A DNA stretch of 64,000 nt. Origin: Coprobacillus sp. CAG:605. Lineage in GTDB: Bacteria; Bacillota_I; Bacilli_A; RF39; UBA660. The translations under genes were made by a program, and so were the position numbers. Location: the NCBI GenBank assembly GCA_000433255.1, contig HF998230.1:11477-75476 (forward strand). Direction: 5' to 3'. Position 1 is the stretch's first letter, and every line of letters begins with the position of its first letter. Positions 25,215 through 34,720 of this stretch are shown piece after piece. The notes beneath the pieces were generated by a model. It worked only from the letters and a program-made list of their open reading frames with translations. It was not told the DNA's origin and made no database searches.

Positions 25215-25868
25215 TTAGTCTACTGAACTATAATTTAAAGCTATATTACCAAAAGAAACACTGAAATCGCCATCAGCACGTTCTGCATTTAGCGCATATT
25301 CTAAAGTAACAGTAACAAGTTCACCAGTTTTTTTAGCTAAAGAATGTCCAGTAATTGATGCTTTACCACTAGAAGTTTCAAGCTCATTTCCAACTTTTAC
25401 TTTAACAGAAATATTTTCACAAGCTTTTTGAACTAATTCATCAGTTGTTCCTTCATTAGCCGTACAAATTTTAGCTTGAGTTTGATTAGCTACATTTTCA
25501 TAAACTATACTCTTTAAGTAAGCATTTAATTTCCCAGCATTGTATGCATAAAATTTATATACAACAGATTGTCCTGGTTCAGTAAATACCGCACTTAAAT
25601 TTGATATAACTGGATCATTACTATTATCAATGGTACCATTAGTAGCAGTAACACTATTTGGTGTAGAAGTTGGAACTATTTCACTAAGGTCAACACTATC
25701 AATTGAACTAGAAAAATCAACATTCATAGTACTACTATCAGGTTTAACATTTGCACTAGATTGAATATTCAAAACACTAGAAAATGAAGCAAAACCGATT
25801 GATAATCCTGCAATTCCAACAACTAAAGCAATTATAGCTATTATTTGTGCAGCTCTATTCTTTTCCAT
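25215..25868 (-). CDS. TasA/camelysin-like secreted fibre protein
   Basis: 217 residues. The leader AAQIIAIIALVVGIAGLSIG followed by FASFSS is of the SipW-dependent type, as in TasA and CalY. The mature part is beta-rich, with a conserved YKFYAYNAGKLNAYLKSI and an ending like SFGNIALNY. Such proteins form extracellular fibres or biofilm matrix. It is first in a three-gene minus-strand operon with sipW and the DUF5305 gene. AGGAGG precedes the ATG and a good promoter lies at 25891-25919. Two Cys (in KICTANE and KACENI) could form a disulfide. Confidence 0.8.
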   Translation of the reverse strand: MEKNRAAQIIAIIALVVGIAGLSIGFASFSSVLNIQSSANVKPDSSTMNVDFSSSIDSVDLSEIVPTSTPNSVTATNGTIDNSNDPVISNLSAVFTEPGQSVVYKFYAYNAGKLNAYLKSIVYENVANQTQAKICTANEGTTDELVQKACENISVKVKVGNELETSSGKASITGHSLAKKTGELVTVTLEYALNAERADGDFSVSFGNIALNYSSVD

Positions 25869-25890
25869 TTTTTATCCTCCTATGTTAAAA

Positions 25891-25919
25891 ATTATATCAT
25901 ACGTTAGCATAAATTTAAA
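25891..25919 (-). promoter_or_regulatory. Promoter of the TasA-like operon
   Basis: Minus strand: TTTAAA, 17-base spacer, TATAAT, then AGGAGG and ATG. Divergent to the yfhO promoter 30 bases away. Confidence 0.7.
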
Positions 25920-25950
25920 CATAAAAAAATATATATCCCATCATTAAAAT

Positions 25951-25979
25951 TTGAAGCTTTTTTAAATCTTTGATACAAT
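25951..25979 (+). promoter_or_regulatory. Promoter of yfhO
   Basis: TTGAAG, 17-base spacer, TACAAT; the ATG follows 16 bases later, giving a leader of about ten bases. Confidence 0.75.
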
Positions 25980-25995
25980 TATATTGGTGATTATA

Positions 25996-28230
25996 ATGTC
26001 CAAAGTAGTAAAAAAATATAAATACGAAATCCTAGCGTTTTTATTTTCCTTTTTAGTTGGATGCTTAGTAATTTTACCCAATACAATTTTAGGAAAAGGT
26101 CTATTTTTTCTAGGTGCCGACTTAAATTTACAACAAATGGTATTCGGTGAAGTTATTAATTATTCATTAAAAGAGGGTAGTTATCTATGGACTTGGTTTA
26201 ATGACTTAGGAAGCAACTTTATAGGAACATTCAGTTTTTATAATTTATTTAGTCCTTTTAATATTATTACATATTTATTTCCTGCAACCTGGTATCCCTA
26301 TTTATGTCCATTTTTAATGATTATTAAATTCGGAGTATCTGGTTTAACTTCCTATTTATTTTTAAAACGCTACGTTAAAGATAAAAAGTTAGTAGTACTA
26401 GGATCTTTATTATATTCTTTTTCAGGCTTTCAATTTACCAACATGCTTTTTCATTTTTATGATTCCGTCGTTTTATTTCCTTTGCTTTTATATAATCTAG
26501 ATAATTTAGTATATGATAATAAAAAAGGATGTTTTTCTTTAACTATTTCTTTGCTAGCGTTTACCAACTGGTTTATGTTTATCGGGCAAGTAGTTTTTAT
26601 TGTTATTTACTATCTTATTAAAATTATTTGTAAAAGTTATACTTTCAATGTAAAAAAGTTCTTTTCCATTTTATTAGAAGGAGTACTAGGAACTTTAATT
26701 GCCAGTGTTGTTTTAATACCTTCCTTATTATTTACCATTTCTAATCCTAGAATCAATAATAGTTTTACTTTAATTAGTTCATTAAAATATAGTAGTATAA
26801 TCAATTATATTGAAATATTTAGAACATTTTTCTTTCCCTCAGAAGTAATGAATCCAAGAGCATATTTGGATATTGCTAATTACGATAGTATTGATTTATA
26901 TCTTCCTTTTGTTGGCTCTGCTTTAGCAATTTCTTATGCGTTTAAAAGAAGAAAAAACTGGCTTAGTATATTGATATTTACCTGTATTTTATTTATGTTC
27001 ATCCCGATACTTAATAGTTCGTTTTTCTTATTTACAACCAAATACTATGCCAGATGGTTTTATATGCCAGCTCTTATTTTGTCTTTACTTTCCATAAAAT
27101 GTATAGAAGAAAATCTTAGTATCAAAACAGGTATTATTACTTCCTTTTTAAGTTTATTAGTAATGATTTTAATTTACTTATTATTAACATATAAATATCC
27201 CAATACTGAGTATATTCATGATATTAACTATCTAATTATGATAATTAGTTTTATGATTATTAATTTAATTACACTCACAATTATATATAGATCTAAAAAT
27301 AGAGTTAAGTATTTATATATCTTTGTTACACTATTTTCTACTATCTGGTCCAATTACTCAATTTATAAATATCGCAATAACAATCTTGAATATAACCAAA
27401 AATATTATGATTATATAAATAGTTATAAAGAAATAAAATTTGATAACTTAGTTAGAAGTAATTCATTTTCTAATTGCTACTATAATCAAGGAATGATTTT
27501 TAAAAATAGCAACTTATGGTCTTTTAATACTAATATATCTGGACAAGCATTTGAATTTTATAATAGTGTTGATTATCCAAGAGCTGTTTTGACTAATATT
27601 GAAGTCAATAATCCTTTAAATGATTTTTTATCAGTAAAATATTTTATTTCATGTACTAATGAAGAGAGCGAAGAGTATAAACTTTATAAAAAGACTGATA
27701 ATTATCAAATCTATTTAAATAACAATTATAAAGACCTAGGTTTTGTATTTAATAATTATATAAGTAATGAAGAATTTCTAAGTAAAAATACCTTAGAAAA
27801 ATACCAAATTATAAATAACACAATTGTACTTAATAATGATCAAATTAATAAGTATAAAGATCTTTATAACGACGATGTTAAAGTATTCTCTAATACTTTT
27901 AAATTTATTAATAATGGTTTTAATTCTAAAATTGATGTTTCTAAAGATACTTTAGTTTTATATACTATTCCCTATGATAAGGGATGGAGAGCATTTGTTA
28001 ATGAATCCAAAGTAGAAATTGAAAAAGTTGATAATGGTTTAATAGCAATTAAGATAAATAAAGGCGTTAATAATATAGCATTTACATATTATCCACCTGG
28101 TCTAAAGGCTGGGTTAATATTAACCATTGTTTCATTTATTATTTTACTTGCCTATATTTTTCTAAACAACAAGTCTTTGATTTATAAGAAAATTTTCTCA
28201 GTATTTTATAAAAAACAATCTTTATTATGA
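25996..28230 (+). CDS. yfhO: YfhO family membrane protein
   Basis: About 744 residues with 11-12 membrane segments and a C-terminal extracellular domain of about 250 residues before a last membrane segment. YfhO marks include FLGADLNLQQMVFGEVINYS near the N-terminus, FYDSVVLFPLLLYNLD, and the late PYDKGWRAFVNESKVEI and YYPPGL. In Bacillus YfhO is needed to add sugars to lipoteichoic acid outside the membrane. It ends with TGA, supporting the standard code. No wall-polymer glycosyltransferase is adjacent. Confidence 0.85.
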   Translation: MSKVVKKYKYEILAFLFSFLVGCLVILPNTILGKGLFFLGADLNLQQMVFGEVINYSLKEGSYLWTWFNDLGSNFIGTFSFYNLFSPFNIITYLFPATWYPYLCPFLMIIKFGVSGLTSYLFLKRYVKDKKLVVLGSLLYSFSGFQFTNMLFHFYDSVVLFPLLLYNLDNLVYDNKKGCFSLTISLLAFTNWFMFIGQVVFIVIYYLIKIICKSYTFNVKKFFSILLEGVLGTLIASVVLIPSLLFTISNPRINNSFTLISSLKYSSIINYIEIFRTFFFPSEVMNPRAYLDIANYDSIDLYLPFVGSALAISYAFKRRKNWLSILIFTCILFMFIPILNSSFFLFTTKYYARWFYMPALILSLLSIKCIEENLSIKTGIITSFLSLLVMILIYLLLTYKYPNTEYIHDINYLIMIISFMIINLITLTIIYRSKNRVKYLYIFVTLFSTIWSNYSIYKYRNNNLEYNQKYYDYINSYKEIKFDNLVRSNSFSNCYYNQGMIFKNSNLWSFNTNISGQAFEFYNSVDYPRAVLTNIEVNNPLNDFLSVKYFISCTNEESEEYKLYKKTDNYQIYLNNNYKDLGFVFNNYISNEEFLSKNTLEKYQIINNTIVLNNDQINKYKDLYNDDVKVFSNTFKFINNGFNSKIDVSKDTLVLYTIPYDKGWRAFVNESKVEIEKVDNGLIAIKINKGVNNIAFTYYPPGLKAGLILTIVSFIILLAYIFLNNKSLIYKKIFSVFYKKQSLL

Positions 28231-28268
28231 TATAATACACTTAGAATATAAAAGTAAGGAGAGTAGCG

Positions 28269-31200
28269 ATGAAGAAAAATGGTTATACATTAGTCGAATT
28301 AATTATTACAATGGCATTACTTGCTCTAGCATCAACAGTTATCATTGTTAATATGCAAGGTGTAGAATCTAAACAAAATAAATCCTTGAAAGAACGTCGT
28401 ATTGCTGAAATTGAAAAAGCCGCCTGCTCGGCCATTGATTCTCTCCAAGCCGAAATAATAACTGGTCAAAACCGGGATAATTGTCTTGCCAATGGCTGCA
28501 AGATAAAATTATCTAAATTAGTTAGTGAAGGTATCATTGATGAAGATTTAGACTTTGACTCTGATGGTACAAAAATAGTTGATATTAAAGATCTTTATTC
28601 AGTTGGTATTAAATGGGATACCACAAGTGATGGTTATAAAGAAAAAAAATGTGAATTTGAACTTCGTGATCTTGATACTGATCCAATTGATCCCAATCCA
28701 ACGCCTGATCCCAATCCTGACCCTGGCCCAACGCCGGATCCTAATCCTGACCCTGACCCTAATCCTGACCCAACACCAGAACCAGATCCTGTTTCTTCTA
28801 GTTTTGGTTATACCGGTTCAGTTCAAAAATATATTGTTCCCAAAACAGGTGTTTATAAACTTGAAACTTGGGGTGCTCAAGGTGGATCAACATCAGGATG
28901 TATAGGAGGATATGGGGCTTATAGTACGGGCGAAATAACTTTGAAAAAAGATGATGTAATTTACATTACTGTTGGTGGGTCTGGATTAGGCTACACAACT
29001 CATCGCCCTTTATCTGGAGGTTATAATGGTGGCGGTGGTTCTAGTCCGACAAGTGACACTAATGAAATAACTGCCTCTGGTGGTGGAGCTACTCACATTT
29101 CCAAAACTAATAAGGGCACTTTATCAAATTATTCTAGTAATGATGAGATTTATATCGTTTCTGCTGGTGGTGGCGGTGCTGCTGCGAATAAAGCCATAAT
29201 GTGTGTTAATGGTGGTGCTGGTGGTGGAATATCTGGCAATAATGGTGGACGTTATGAAGAAAACACTACCGATGCTAGAATTAGCGCTATTGGATATGGT
29301 GGCACCCAAAATCGAGGTGGCTCATATTTCAATCAAACAACAAGTGGTAGTGGTGGTATTGCATCTGGAGTATTTGGCTCTGGGGCTAGTGGAAATTATA
29401 CTGGCGCTGGTGGCGGCTACTATGGTGGTGGCGTCAGCCATTGTTCCGCCGGCGGTGGCTCAAGTTATATAGGAAATTCGGACTTATCCAATAAAGCCAT
29501 GTACTGCTATAATTGCGCTACTTCAAATGCCGCAAATACCAAAACAATAAGTGTAACATGTCATAGTGATACAGCAACATCAAACTGTGCTAAAGAAGGC
29601 ACAGGATATGCTAAAATATCATATGTTAAAGCTTCTACTGAAGATCAAGAAATTTCTAATCCAAGTCCTGCTAAATTTGACTATACAGGTTCAGTTCAAG
29701 AATACACAGTTATCAAAACTGGCAAATATAAACTTCAAGTTTGGGGAGCCCAAGGTGGTAGTGACAGTCCAAGCGATGGTGGTGTGGGTGGTTATTCGGA
29801 AGGCAAAATTGAATTAACCAAAGGCAGCAAATTGTATATTGCTGTCGGTGGCCAAGGCTCACCATACACTAGAAAAGCCAAAAGCAATGGTGGCTTTAAT
29901 GGTGGTGGATATGGTGGCATCGTTAATGCCTCATCAAATCCTCAAGGAGGCTCTGGCGGTGGTGGAGCAACCCATATTGCATTAACTAACCAAACTCTTA
30001 ACAATTTACAAGACAAAAAAAGTGATATTTTAGTTGTCGCTGGCGGTGGCGGTGGCGGTGCTATGGTCCCTGGTGGAGCTGGTGGCGGAATATCAGGAAA
30101 TAATGGAAATTATGCCGACGATTATCCAACATATTTTGGTAGTGGTGGAACCCAAACTAGTGGTGGATATGATAACTACTTAAAAGATAACAAAGCCATC
30201 TTTGGCAAAGGTTCCGATCTTAACGAAGTAGGATATGGTGGCAATGGTGGCGGTGGTGGCTACTATGGCGGTGGCGGTACCAATCGTGCTCACAGTGGTG
30301 GTGGCGGTGGTTCTGGCTACATAGGAAACCCTAAATTGACTAACAAAATGATGTCATGCTTTAATTGCCAAGAATCTTCATCGGTTGATACGAAAACAAT
30401 ATCAACGACTTGCAAAAACTCATCACCCCTTGATAATTGTGCTAAAGTTGGTAATGGTTATGCCATAATATCTTATATAGATGGCACAAATACTGAAAAA
30501 ACTACTGAGAGTTTTCAAACTAAGACTTATGACTTTACTGGTACGGAACAAACATTAAAGATTCCTGCCACTGGAACTTATAAACTAGAAATATGGGGAG
30601 CCCAAGGTGGTAATTCATATGATGGAGTAGGTGGCTACGGCGGTTATTCTGTTGGAACTGTAACTTTAACTAAAGATAGTACACTATATATTCATGTTGG
30701 TGGTTCTGGATATGATAGTAATTCTCCAGGCTATAATGGTGGCAAAGCCGATAATAACGCCACTAGTTATAATAGTGGTGGTGGCGCTACTCATATTGCC
30801 CTAACTAACCAAACCCTTAACAATTTACAATATAAAAAGAGTGAAATATTAATTGTCGCCGGTGGTGGCGGCGCTGGAGAACGTGTTTATGGTGGCTCTG
30901 GCGGTGGCTATATTGGGGCTGCTGGTTATACAATTGGCACTAATACTTATCCTTATTATGGGACAGGAGGAAGCCAAGCCCGAGGTGGAAATGGCTCTGT
31001 CATGTCATCTCATGCTTCATCAGGGGTAATCAATGGTTCATTTGGCTTAGGCGGTTCTGGTTATAGTAGTACCGATACTGGAGCTTATGGCGGCGGTGGC
31101 TTCTTTGGTGGCGGTGGTACAACATATGCTGGAGGCGCCGGTGGTGGTTCTGGATATATTGGAAATTTGCTTCTAAAAAATAAAGCTATGTATTGCTATA

Positions 31201-31322
31201 ACTGTGCTACATCCAATGCCGCAGCCACAAAAACTATAAGTGTAACATGCCATAGTGCTAGTGCAACATCAAATTGCGCTAAGGAAGGCAATGGCTATGT
31301 AAGAATAACTAAAGTCTCATAA
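28269..31322 (+). CDS. Giant prepilin-headed protein with three glycine-rich domains
   Basis: 1017 residues. The N-terminus KKNGYTLVELIITMALLALA is a type IV prepilin-like leader with the peptidase site before Tyr/Thr and Glu at +5. Residues ~30-135 resemble a short pilin head, followed by a Pro/Asp/Asn repeat linker (about 136-175). Then come three tandem copies (about 178-455, 470-735 and 750-1017) of a glycine-rich domain opening with FxYTGSxQxxxxPxTGxYKLExWGAQGG and ending with CYNCAT, a TKTISVTC strand and NCAKEGxGYxxIS. The Gly-rich lectin-like module is known from surface proteins; its fusion to a pilin head is unusual. A terminator overlaps its stop. Confidence 0.8.
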   Translation: MKKNGYTLVELIITMALLALASTVIIVNMQGVESKQNKSLKERRIAEIEKAACSAIDSLQAEIITGQNRDNCLANGCKIKLSKLVSEGIIDEDLDFDSDGTKIVDIKDLYSVGIKWDTTSDGYKEKKCEFELRDLDTDPIDPNPTPDPNPDPGPTPDPNPDPDPNPDPTPEPDPVSSSFGYTGSVQKYIVPKTGVYKLETWGAQGGSTSGCIGGYGAYSTGEITLKKDDVIYITVGGSGLGYTTHRPLSGGYNGGGGSSPTSDTNEITASGGGATHISKTNKGTLSNYSSNDEIYIVSAGGGGAAANKAIMCVNGGAGGGISGNNGGRYEENTTDARISAIGYGGTQNRGGSYFNQTTSGSGGIASGVFGSGASGNYTGAGGGYYGGGVSHCSAGGGSSYIGNSDLSNKAMYCYNCATSNAANTKTISVTCHSDTATSNCAKEGTGYAKISYVKASTEDQEISNPSPAKFDYTGSVQEYTVIKTGKYKLQVWGAQGGSDSPSDGGVGGYSEGKIELTKGSKLYIAVGGQGSPYTRKAKSNGGFNGGGYGGIVNASSNPQGGSGGGGATHIALTNQTLNNLQDKKSDILVVAGGGGGGAMVPGGAGGGISGNNGNYADDYPTYFGSGGTQTSGGYDNYLKDNKAIFGKGSDLNEVGYGGNGGGGGYYGGGGTNRAHSGGGGGSGYIGNPKLTNKMMSCFNCQESSSVDTKTISTTCKNSSPLDNCAKVGNGYAIISYIDGTNTEKTTESFQTKTYDFTGTEQTLKIPATGTYKLEIWGAQGGNSYDGVGGYGGYSVGTVTLTKDSTLYIHVGGSGYDSNSPGYNGGKADNNATSYNSGGGATHIALTNQTLNNLQYKKSEILIVAGGGGAGERVYGGSGGGYIGAAGYTIGTNTYPYYGTGGSQARGGNGSVMSSHASSGVINGSFGLGGSGYSSTDTGAYGGGGFFGGGGTTYAGGAGGGSGYIGNLLLKNKAMYCYNCATSNAAATKTISVTCHSASATSNCAKEGNGYVRITKVS

Positions 31323-31334
31323 CGAGACTTTTTT
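31311..31334 (+). terminator. Terminator of the glycine-rich protein gene
   Basis: AAAGTCTC/GAGACTTT stem, five-base loop containing the stop codon, then T-tract. Confidence 0.88.
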
Positions 31335-31345
31335 AATGTATTCTC

Positions 31346-31375
31346 TTGACAGGTATACCACCTACACCCTATAAT
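31346..31375 (+). promoter_or_regulatory. Promoter/operator of the copper operon
   Basis: TTGACA, 18-base spacer, TATAAT. The spacer starts with the palindrome GGTATACC (31352-31359), followed by CCTACACC. CsoR-type repressors bind G/C-flanked TAC..GTA dyads in this position, so it is a plausible CsoR site. Confidence 0.75.
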
Positions 31376-31391
31376 GACAATAGTGATGAAA

Positions 31392-31685
31392 ATGGAATGT
31401 GAAAAATGTACAAGAATGAAACATCGTACCGAAGAAGAAAAGAAAGACTTAAATAGACGTCTAAAAATAATTGCCGGCCAAGTAAATGGCATCTCTCAAA
31501 TGATCGAAGACGATAGATATTGCAATGACGTCCTAATTCAAATATCTTCCACCATAAACGCTTTAAAAAGTCTTGGTACCGAAATGCTCAAAAGCCACTT
31601 ACGTACTTGTGTTGTAAAAGATATAAAAGATAATAAATTAGAAATCTTAGACGAAGTAGTAGACCTCTTTGGAAAAATTAAATAA
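31392..31685 (+). CDS. csoR: Copper-sensing repressor CsoR
   Basis: About 97 residues of the CsoR/RcnR (DUF156) all-helical family: LKIIAGQVNGISQMIEDDRY, then the copper ligand set Cys (in YCNDVL), His and Cys (in LKSHLRTC), which defines copper-responsive members. It should repress the operon until Cu(I) binds. Start chosen at ATG 31392: the promoter -10 ends at 31375, so an in-frame ATG at 31374 cannot be in the transcript, and GTGATG lies just before 31392. It overlaps the next gene by one base. Confidence 0.92.
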   Translation: MECEKCTRMKHRTEEEKKDLNRRLKIIAGQVNGISQMIEDDRYCNDVLIQISSTINALKSLGTEMLKSHLRTCVVKDIKDNKLEILDEVVDLFGKIK

Positions 31686-32279
31686 TGGCTAAAATCTATG
31701 TAAAAATCAAAGGCATTCACTGCCAAAACTGTGAAACAACTATCCAAAAGGCTTTATTAAAACTACCCCGTGTTAAAGAAGTTACAATCAAAAACTTTAT
31801 TGCCCACATAATTTATGAAGAACCCTTACTAACGATGAAATTATTAATGTTTACCCCAAGCTGGCTATATAGCCAAGGCTTCGTATATTAGAACTAACTT
31901 AAAAGAACTAAAAAAATCCGACTTAAACCAATCATTTTTAATACTTACTATCATAATCTTAATTATTTCTCTAACTTACAAAATATTTGGGTTTAACGTA
32001 TTCAATGTCATTCCTACAATAGATAGTAACATTACTTATAACGGCTATCAAGATATCAAAGTAGAAGTAGCCAAACCCGTTAAAATGATAATCCATGTTG
32101 ATAAAAAATACTTAACCGGCTGCAACAATTCTCTTATAATTCCCAAATATAATATTAACCAAGAATTAAAAACTGGCGATAACATAATAGAGTTCTATCC
32201 AACCAAAGAAGGTACTTTCATTTATACCTGTTGGATGAACATGTTAAAAAACAATATCAAAATTGTAAATAAACTATAG
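31685..32279 (+). pseudogene. HMA-membrane-cupredoxin copper protein broken by two frameshifts
   Basis: An N-terminal heavy-metal domain (IKGIHCQNCETTIQ) runs in frame from ATG 31685 but stops at 31889. Restoring one base near 31828 (a CCC run) gives LTNDEIINVYPKL, and a second near 31863 gives GYIAKASYIRTNLKELKKS. One membrane segment and a cupredoxin-like domain (LTGCNNSLIIPKYNINQEL, then YTCWMNM) follow, to the stop at 32277. So the gene was one membrane-bound copper-binding protein and now has two single-base deletions. Related proteins often carry a TauE/SafE-like membrane domain in the middle, which is absent. A sequencing error at both sites is the alternative. Confidence 0.75.
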
Positions 32280-32291
32280 AAAGGATTTTAT

Positions 32292-34472
32292 ATGCAAAAA
32301 ATAATTTTAAACATTGGTGGTATGACTTGCAGTGCCTGTTCTTCATCCCTAGAAAAATATCTAAAAAAACAACCCGGTATCATTGATGCCAGCGTTAATC
32401 TTGTCCTAGCGCAAGCTCTTATTACTTATGAAGATAACCTAACTTTAAATACCATCGAAAAATATATTAAAGAAGCTGGCTTTAAATCTCTAGGTATATT
32501 CGACGAAACTAAACTTAAGAAAAATAAACATTCTAAAACTCCTTTAATAATTTATGGTATCCTAGCATTACTAGTGTTATATATTGCTATGGCTCATATG
32601 TTAAAACTCCCCGTAATCTCATTCTTAAATATGATTAACCATCCTATAAACTATTCTATATGCCTTCTTATATTTTCTCTTATCTTCTTATTTTATGGTA
32701 AAGACATTATCCTAAATGGTTATAAAAATTTAATTCATAAAAGTCCTAACATGGATACTCTAGTAACAATTGGTGTTCTTTCTAGTTTCTTTTATAGTCT
32801 TTATAACACAGTTATGATTCTTAAAGGACACTCTATGTACGTAGAATCTTTATACTATGAATCTGTTTGTATAATCATTTACTTCTTAAAACTAGGTCGT
32901 TTCATTGATAATATAAATAAAGAAAAAACTTATGACGCCATTAAAGGGTTAGTAGAAATAACACCTAGTAAAGCCATAAAGCTTACTGATGGTAAGAGAG
33001 TAGAGATAACTTTAGATGAAATTCAAAAAGGTGATACTCTACTATGTCTTCCTGGTATGAAAATTGCTTGCGATGGTATTGTTAGTATGGGTACTACCTA
33101 CGTTGATGAATCTTTTATTACCGGCGAATCAACCCCTGTTAAGAAAGAGGCTAATAGCAAAGTCGTAGCGGGCAGTCTAAATATTAATGGAGCCATTGAA
33201 TACATTGCCCAAAACATTGGCAAAGATTCTACTATTTCAAAGATTGTTAACTTAGTCGTTGAAGCTACTAACACTAAACCAAAAATTGCCTCCCTAGCTG
33301 ACAAAGTAAGCGGCATCTTTGTTCCTATTGTTATTATCTTAAGTATTCTAACATTCATTTTCTACATGATTTTCACTCATGATTTAAACCTTGCTCTAAC
33401 TCATTTTGTAACCATCTTAGTAGTGGCCTGTCCCTGTGCTCTAGGGCTAGCAACCCCTTTAAGTATCGTCGTTAGTGAAGGTAAGTGTGCTCAAAATGGT
33501 ATCTTAATCAAAAAAAGTCAAATCCTAGAAGACGCCAGTAAAATCGATACAATAGTTATGGATAAAACTGGAACTATAACTTATGGTACATTAAAAATAT
33601 CCAAACTTTATAACTATAGTACTTATTCTGAAGATAAACTTTACTACCTTGTTGGGTGTATTGAAACTAACTCCAATCACCCCATAGCTAAATCTCTAAT
33701 CAATAAAGATACTAAATATGAAAAAGTAACAAACTTTAAAAACCTCGATGGTCTTGGACTAGAAGCTACTCTAAATAATAAAAAATATTACCTTGGTAAC
33801 GCTAAGTTAGTTACTAAGCTAGCTATCGAAAATACCCATTTCCAAGATGAACAAACTCTTACCCAAAATGGTTCTAGTATTATCTATGTTATTGAAAACA
33901 ATATAATAATTGCCCTAATAGGTATAAAAGATATAATTAAAAAAGATATGAAAGAAGTAATATCTAAGTTAAAAGATTTGAATATCAATACTATAATGTT
34001 AACCGGCGATAACGAGACTACTGCTAATCTAGTAGCTAAAGAACTAAATATCAAAGAAGTAATTGCCAATGTTTATCCCCAAGATAAGACTAACAAAATC
34101 AAGAGTCTTCAAAGTAAGGGTAAAAAAGTTATGATGGTGGGAGATGGTATTAATGATGCCCCAAGCCTTGCTACCGCCGATATAGGAGTAACTGTTACTA
34201 ACGCTACGGATATTGCCTCAAACTCCAGCGATGTTATCTTACTTAATGACTCTCTAATGAGTCTTGTAAGGCTAATTAACATCAGTACTAAAACCCTAAA
34301 AATAATTAAAGAAAACCTCTTCTGGGCTTTCTTCTACAATATCATAACTATTCCTATTGCCATGGGCTTACTAACTAGATTTAATATCAACATGAACCCC
34401 ATGCTAGGATCACTAGCTATGATGCTTAGTAGTCTTACCGTAATATTAAATGCCCTAAGACTTAGAAAATAA
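32292..34472 (+). CDS. copA: Copper-exporting P1B-type ATPase
   Basis: 726 residues. There is one N-terminal metal-binding domain (GGMTCSACSSSLEKYL), eight membrane segments with the ion-pathway motif CPCALG, the phosphorylation site DKTGTIT, the TGES-type actuator motif (TGESTPVKKE) and the hinge GDGINDAPSLATADIGV. It pumps Cu(I) out of the cell. All catalytic motifs are intact, in contrast to the broken genes on either side of it in the operon. RBS AGAAAGGA upstream of the ATG. Confidence 0.95.
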   Translation: MQKIILNIGGMTCSACSSSLEKYLKKQPGIIDASVNLVLAQALITYEDNLTLNTIEKYIKEAGFKSLGIFDETKLKKNKHSKTPLIIYGILALLVLYIAMAHMLKLPVISFLNMINHPINYSICLLIFSLIFLFYGKDIILNGYKNLIHKSPNMDTLVTIGVLSSFFYSLYNTVMILKGHSMYVESLYYESVCIIIYFLKLGRFIDNINKEKTYDAIKGLVEITPSKAIKLTDGKRVEITLDEIQKGDTLLCLPGMKIACDGIVSMGTTYVDESFITGESTPVKKEANSKVVAGSLNINGAIEYIAQNIGKDSTISKIVNLVVEATNTKPKIASLADKVSGIFVPIVIILSILTFIFYMIFTHDLNLALTHFVTILVVACPCALGLATPLSIVVSEGKCAQNGILIKKSQILEDASKIDTIVMDKTGTITYGTLKISKLYNYSTYSEDKLYYLVGCIETNSNHPIAKSLINKDTKYEKVTNFKNLDGLGLEATLNNKKYYLGNAKLVTKLAIENTHFQDEQTLTQNGSSIIYVIENNIIIALIGIKDIIKKDMKEVISKLKDLNINTIMLTGDNETTANLVAKELNIKEVIANVYPQDKTNKIKSLQSKGKKVMMVGDGINDAPSLATADIGVTVTNATDIASNSSDVILLNDSLMSLVRLINISTKTLKIIKENLFWAFFYNIITIPIAMGLLTRFNINMNPMLGSLAMMLSSLTVILNALRLRK

Positions 34473-34486
34473 AAGGAGAAATAATT

Positions 34487-34720
34487 ATGTTTAATAAAGA
34501 AAAAACTATCATTAAAATTGAAGGTATGAAGTGTCAACATTGTGCCTCTAAAGTATCAAATGCCTTAGAACATATTGAAGGCGTAAAAAAAGTAAAAATA
34601 AATTTAGATAAAAAAGAAGCTATTATAAAAAGTAAAGAAAAACTAGATACAACTAAACTTAAGAAAGCCATTACTGACTTAGATTACGAAGTAATAAGTA
34701 TTGTAACCAATCATGAATAA
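34487..34720 (+). CDS. copZ: CopZ-like copper chaperone
   Basis: A 77-residue heavy-metal domain with the ligand motif GMKCQHC near residues 14-20 and the usual beta-alpha-beta pattern; Lys-rich. It should carry Cu(I) to CopA in the cytoplasm. AAGGAGAAA precedes the ATG. Its TAA overlaps the ATG of the following lipoprotein remnant, so the two were translationally coupled. Confidence 0.9.
   Translation: MFNKEKTIIKIEGMKCQHCASKVSNALEHIEGVKKVKINLDKKEAIIKSKEKLDTTKLKKAITDLDYEVISIVTNHE

Noticed and set aside
28579..29817. Long extra frames inside the glycine-rich protein gene, both strands
   Set aside because: GGT/GGC repeats keep other frames open; they have no ribosome sites and highly skewed composition, so they are shadows of the real gene.
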